DNA of 64,000 bases from a candidate division TA06 bacterium (lineage in GTDB: Bacteria > Edwardsbacteria > AC1 > EtOH8): NCBI GenBank assembly GCA_016235665.1, contig JACRJI010000008.1, positions 372,001 to 436,000 of the forward strand, written 5' to 3'. Below the pieces are notes generated by a model. That model was given only the letters and a program-made list of their open reading frames with translations, searched no databases and was not told where the DNA came from. This document shows positions 61,313 through 64,000 of the stretch, piece after piece; position 1 is the stretch's first letter; each line of letters opens with the position of its first letter. The position numbers were made by a program, and so were the translations under genes.

Positions 61313-61344
61313 CCTTAGCCCAGCCCTTAAGGGCTGGGCTAAGG
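61313..61344. repeat. 32-nt perfect palindrome (dispersed element, copy 2)
   Basis: It has the same core as 2989-3022 (AGCCCAGCCC-TTAA-GGGCTGGGCT) but outer arms CCTT/AAGG instead of TCCAT/ATGGA. It lies between rnfD and the recA promoter. There is no T-run, so it is not a standard terminator. Confidence 0.9.
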
Positions 61345-61404
61345 GTCGCAATTTCCCATTTCCTATTTATTTACTTTGTAATTTACCCCCCAGGCCCGAC
61401 AATT

Positions 61405-62268
61405 TTATGTCTTTGCCCTGCGATACCCCCCGGTGAACAGGCAGTCCAGGAAAGGAGTGAACAGGCTGGCGGTCAGCGCCGGGAATATCAGACCCTGGTA
61501 AAGCAGGCCTTTCATGGCGAACAGCGCAAAGACCGTCCCGGTCAAAAGCCCGTAGAGCGTCTGCCCCCAACCGGTAAGCGGCGTATGGTGATTGTCACTA
61601 GCCAGTATCCCGGACAGGAAAAGCAGGGCCTGCAGTCCGGCCAGGTTGATCGTTCCCATCGGGGGGACGCCGGTCATTTGGCTGTTCAATGATAACACCG
61701 CACCGGCCGACAGCAATGCCAGCAACAGGATTCTAACCTTGTAAAGCCTCCCGGTCAGCAACAGGAGCATAACCAGACTGAGGGCCAATGGCAGCCAGCC
61801 GGTCATGAAGTAAAAATTCCCCTTGGCCCAGCCTCCGCTGTTGGCGGACCAGTGATAGACCGGAGCCAGGCCTTCCGGGGTAGCCAGCACGAACAAAGCA
61901 AAGGTCAGGGCCATGAAATTCACCGGCGCCAGCCGGTCCTTTTCCGAAAGAAGGGCCCTGGCTCCCGAGATAACGATCCCGGCCAAAAGCGGATAATACC
62001 AATCAACACCGGCAGGCATCAGCAGGGCTATTATGGAAGCGGTAAAGGAAGCTTCGGCCAGGTCCAGAAAATTGCGGCGCCATTTTTTTACGATCAGCGG
62101 CAGGATCACTGAACCGGCCAGCCCGGCCAGCAGGCAATACAGGAAACCCGTCCCGAAAAGATAGAGGGCGGAGAAGACCAGGGGGGCTATGGCCGCCAGC
62201 CTGCGGATATTCAACGGTTTCAGACGATAGCGGCTGGTGATATGGGGAGGCATGGAAACATTCAGCAT
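61405..62268 (-). CDS. RnfD-like membrane subunit of Rnf complex
   Basis: The 287-residue membrane protein belongs to the NqrB/RnfD family by its start (NVSMPPHITSRYRLKPLNI), many TM helices and the C-terminal GYRRAKT-preceding FTPFLDCLF pattern. RnfD normally carries covalent FMN on a Thr in an (S/D)GAT motif; I find no GAT in the protein, and the corresponding stretch reads WSANSGGWAKGN. So flavinylation may be lost or shifted. ATG 62268 shares one base with the rnfC stop (TGATG). No rnfG, E or A follows; recA is next. Confidence 0.8.
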   Translation of the reverse strand: MLNVSMPPHITSRYRLKPLNIRRLAAIAPLVFSALYLFGTGFLYCLLAGLAGSVILPLIVKKWRRNFLDLAEASFTASIIALLMPAGVDWYYPLLAGIVISGARALLSEKDRLAPVNFMALTFALFVLATPEGLAPVYHWSANSGGWAKGNFYFMTGWLPLALSLVMLLLLTGRLYKVRILLLALLSAGAVLSLNSQMTGVPPMGTINLAGLQALLFLSGILASDNHHTPLTGWGQTLYGLLTGTVFALFAMKGLLYQGLIFPALTASLFTPFLDCLFTGGYRRAKT

Positions 62269-63500
62269 CACAGTTTGCCCTCCAGTATCATTTTTCCCAC
62301 TTTGATCTGATGAGACAGCAGCAGCCCGCTGGGGCAGATAAAGGTGCAGAGTCCGCATTCCAGGCAGTTCTCCGGTTTTTGCCGGGCCAGTTCCTGGTTC
62401 TGTCCGTCGCGGACCAGGGGAAATATCCGGGCCGGGGCCAGCCTCGCCGGACAGATGGACAGGCACTGCCCGCAGTTGATGCAGGGATGGTTTTCCCTGG
62501 GAGCCTGGTTGCGGTAGAACATCAGTCCGGCAGTGTTCCGGTCCACCGGCAGCTGGATGCTGTAATGGCAGGTCCCGCTCAGCAGGCCGCCGGTTATAAG
62601 CTTCAGGCTGGAGTAATCCTGGGGCCTTAAGTTTAGCGTTTCGGCGGCGCTGGCTCCGATGTAAACCTCGGCCAAGCTTTTTTTGCCTTTGGTGTCATCG
62701 CACAGTGTGCAGAACTTGGTGGCCAGCGGCTGGCCCAGCACCACCGCCTGCCTGACATTAAGCAGGGCCTCCATCCCGTAAACGGCCGCGGATTGGCTCC
62801 CATAGACGGTCTGCCTGACAAGTTTTCCGTTCTGCTGGGGATATTTCGGTTCGACCTTTTCGATGGAGATGTTGACCGCGCTGGCCAGCAGAGACTTGAG
62901 ATCGGCGTTCAGCGCCTTCATCCGGGATGACAGCACCAGTCTGGCCCGGGTGGAGCCGTGTATCTGCATCACGATCCGCATGCCTTCGATCAATTGCTCC
63001 GGCCTTTCCTTAAGCAGCCGGACATTGGTTGACAGCGGCGGCTCCAGGTCCAGCCCGTCGAAGATCAGATACTTCTCCAGGTCATCATTGCGCAGATCGG
63101 CCACCCCGGCCTTAAAGACCCGGTCGGACAGTTCGGCCTGGGAAAGTTTCCAGAACCGGGGGCAGGGTTCGAAGGCCGGCTCCCGGGCGGGCTGCTCCGG
63201 CTCGGTCTCTATGAACACCGTGGTCCGGGGGAAATCAAAGTTCTTGGGCCGGGCCACCAGGTCCGGAAAATCAGCCACGCCGGTCACCCTGCCGGCCAGC
63301 CCGGTGAACACCGGCAGTCCGGTATTATCGAAGCCCACCTGCGCATTGGCCTCGAGCTGGTCGCCCTTGACCACGATTGCCCGCCCCCCATGCCATAATG
63401 TGATGGCCAGGGACTTGGGGGCCGTCAATGCTTCGATCGGCTGGTCAAAGAGAAAATGTTTGTGCGGCCAGGATTTGCCGCCTTTGATGCTTTTGATCAT
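62268..63500 (-). CDS. RnfC-like NADH-side subunit of Rnf complex
   Basis: The 410-residue protein has an N-terminal RnfC-type domain (GGKSWPHKHFLFDQPIEAL), a central NuoF-like region with SLBB features and two 4Fe-4S motifs at the C-terminus (CINCGQCLSICPARLAP and CLECGLCTFICPSG). RnfC accepts electrons for NAD in the Rnf pump. The Rossmann loop GGGxGxxxG of NADH-binding RnfC is not apparent, so this may be a shortened or diverged form. The gene is coupled to the RnfD-like gene. Confidence 0.82.
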   Translation of the reverse strand: MIKSIKGGKSWPHKHFLFDQPIEALTAPKSLAITLWHGGRAIVVKGDQLEANAQVGFDNTGLPVFTGLAGRVTGVADFPDLVARPKNFDFPRTTVFIETEPEQPAREPAFEPCPRFWKLSQAELSDRVFKAGVADLRNDDLEKYLIFDGLDLEPPLSTNVRLLKERPEQLIEGMRIVMQIHGSTRARLVLSSRMKALNADLKSLLASAVNISIEKVEPKYPQQNGKLVRQTVYGSQSAAVYGMEALLNVRQAVVLGQPLATKFCTLCDDTKGKKSLAEVYIGASAAETLNLRPQDYSSLKLITGGLLSGTCHYSIQLPVDRNTAGLMFYRNQAPRENHPCINCGQCLSICPARLAPARIFPLVRDGQNQELARQKPENCLECGLCTFICPSGLLLSHQIKVGKMILEGKL

Positions 63501-63504
63501 GGCC

Positions 63505-64000
63505 CTAAAATAACAGTTTATCGTGTATTGCTGTATTCAATTCATTCATTTCTTTCAGGCTAATATACAACTCATCAACGACAGCCGTCATCCTTTTTAT
63601 ATCAAGTGTTTCCAATGCATCAGTGCTTTCATGATAGTTTCGATTCCGGTAAAAAGCCGTGTTTGTGATCATTACCGCATCAAAGCCCAGTTTCCAGTAA
63701 TTTAAATGGTCTGAGAAATCAACACCCGCAAGCTTTACAGGCCCTTTGAACGATCTGGTTTTAACAATACTATTTTTCTTCATCAACTTCGTTAACTGCT
63801 TTGCGAACTTGCCGCTTCCCGTTTTTCCGACCACTGTTATATAGTCGCCTTTCCCGCCGTAAAAAAGTTTCAGCAGCCCCAGCGGATATGTTTGTGATCC
63901 AGGGGCATCGCTAAAATATCCTATCATCTCAAGGCAGACCATGCCTTTCACTTGGACGTTAGAATCCCGAAGGGACTTGGCATGAACATAACTGCCCATG
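63505..64000 (-). CDS. M28-family metallopeptidase, C-terminal part (5' end outside window)
   Basis: About 165 residues are visible. Segments GMVCLEMIGYFS, GVDFSDHLNYWKLGFDAVMITNTAFYRNRNYHESTD (zinc ligands Asp/His) resemble M28 aminopeptidases such as bacterial leucyl aminopeptidase. The frame runs off the window edge, and the internal ATG at 63999 is not the real start. The stop lies 4 bp before the rnfC start. Localisation cannot be judged without the N-terminus. Confidence 0.82.
   Translation of the reverse strand, partial: MGSYVHAKSLRDSNVQVKGMVCLEMIGYFSDAPGSQTYPLGLLKLFYGGKGDYITVVGKTGSGKFAKQLTKLMKKNSIVKTRSFKGPVKLAGVDFSDHLNYWKLGFDAVMITNTAFYRNRNYHESTDALETLDIKRMTAVVDELYISLKEMNELNTAIHDKLLF

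Noticed and set aside
61264-61344. Palindrome 61313-61344 as terminator of rnfD
   Set aside because: There is no T-run on the relevant strand and the same core occurs elsewhere as a dispersed element.
61202-61404. LexA/SOS box in front of recA
   Set aside because: I looked for GAAC-N4-GTTC and CTGT-N8-ACAG type sites around the promoter and found none convincing.

Overview
The window is a bacterial chromosome segment of mostly high-GC genes (by eye 50-55% G+C), packed into overlapping operons. It looks like a Gram-negative (diderm) organism: it encodes an LptE-type LPS lipoprotein, a LolA-like carrier, an outer-membrane-barrel candidate, an Mla/MCE protein, GmhA and dTDP-rhamnose genes. A PorX/PorY-like two-component pair, a bacterial GGGP-synthase homologue, Rnf subunits and the many short palindromic repeats fit an uncultured lineage of the FCB group or a neighbouring candidate phylum. 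That placement is inference from gene content; no rRNA gene is present to test it. Layout, first half: 0-3 kb, the tail of an RnfB-like iron-sulfur protein, a PAP2 phosphatase, an AT-rich orphan and an MlaD-like protein. 3-8.4 kb (+), a two-domain glycosyltransferase, radA, then GNAT-ispD-ispF-dedA, closed by a bidirectional terminator. 8.5-11.3 kb (-), HU and priA, with a divergent NHL-repeat gene. 12-18.5 kb (-), histidine kinase, PorX-like regulator, tsaE, tsaB, rimI, rlmD and lptE. 18.6-28.4 kb (-), a three-gene signalling operon: solute-binding protein, a giant 8xPAS/HD-GYP protein and a giant 7xGAF/GGDEF protein. 28.5-32.6 kb (-), purD and mutL-miaA. 33-42.3 kb (-), two tiny membrane genes, then efp-pilT-comB-ftsK-lolA-yajQ, pepQ and a TPR protein. 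Second half: 42.5-48.9 kb (-), mtnA, an AT-rich lipoprotein, maf, tsaD, a YbbR-domain gene, gmhA, rfbD and rfbA. 48.9-51 kb, an AT-rich restriction-modification pair. 51-55.1 kb, GGGP synthase, a ferredoxin too short for most gene callers, a hypothetical gene and alaS. 55.1-56 kb, a REP-associated transposase whose own gene carries a 72-bp in-frame minisatellite of REP-like palindromes. 56-61.2 kb, hemolysin III, an OMP candidate, recX, a tautomerase-like gene, two hypotheticals, an ATP-pyrophosphatase and recA. 61.4-64 kb, rnfD, rnfC and a truncated M28 peptidase. Much of the window is conserved housekeeping (t6A tRNA modification, isoprenoid precursors, DNA repair, translation). The accessory interest lies in four things: the c-di-GMP operon with opposed output domains; the PorXY-like pair; several families of dispersed palindromes whose arms differ in sequence but stay self-complementary, together with the transposase; and a recurring pattern of single AT-rich genes inserted between GC-rich housekeeping genes. 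No tRNA, rRNA, CRISPR array or classical IS element with terminal repeats was seen.
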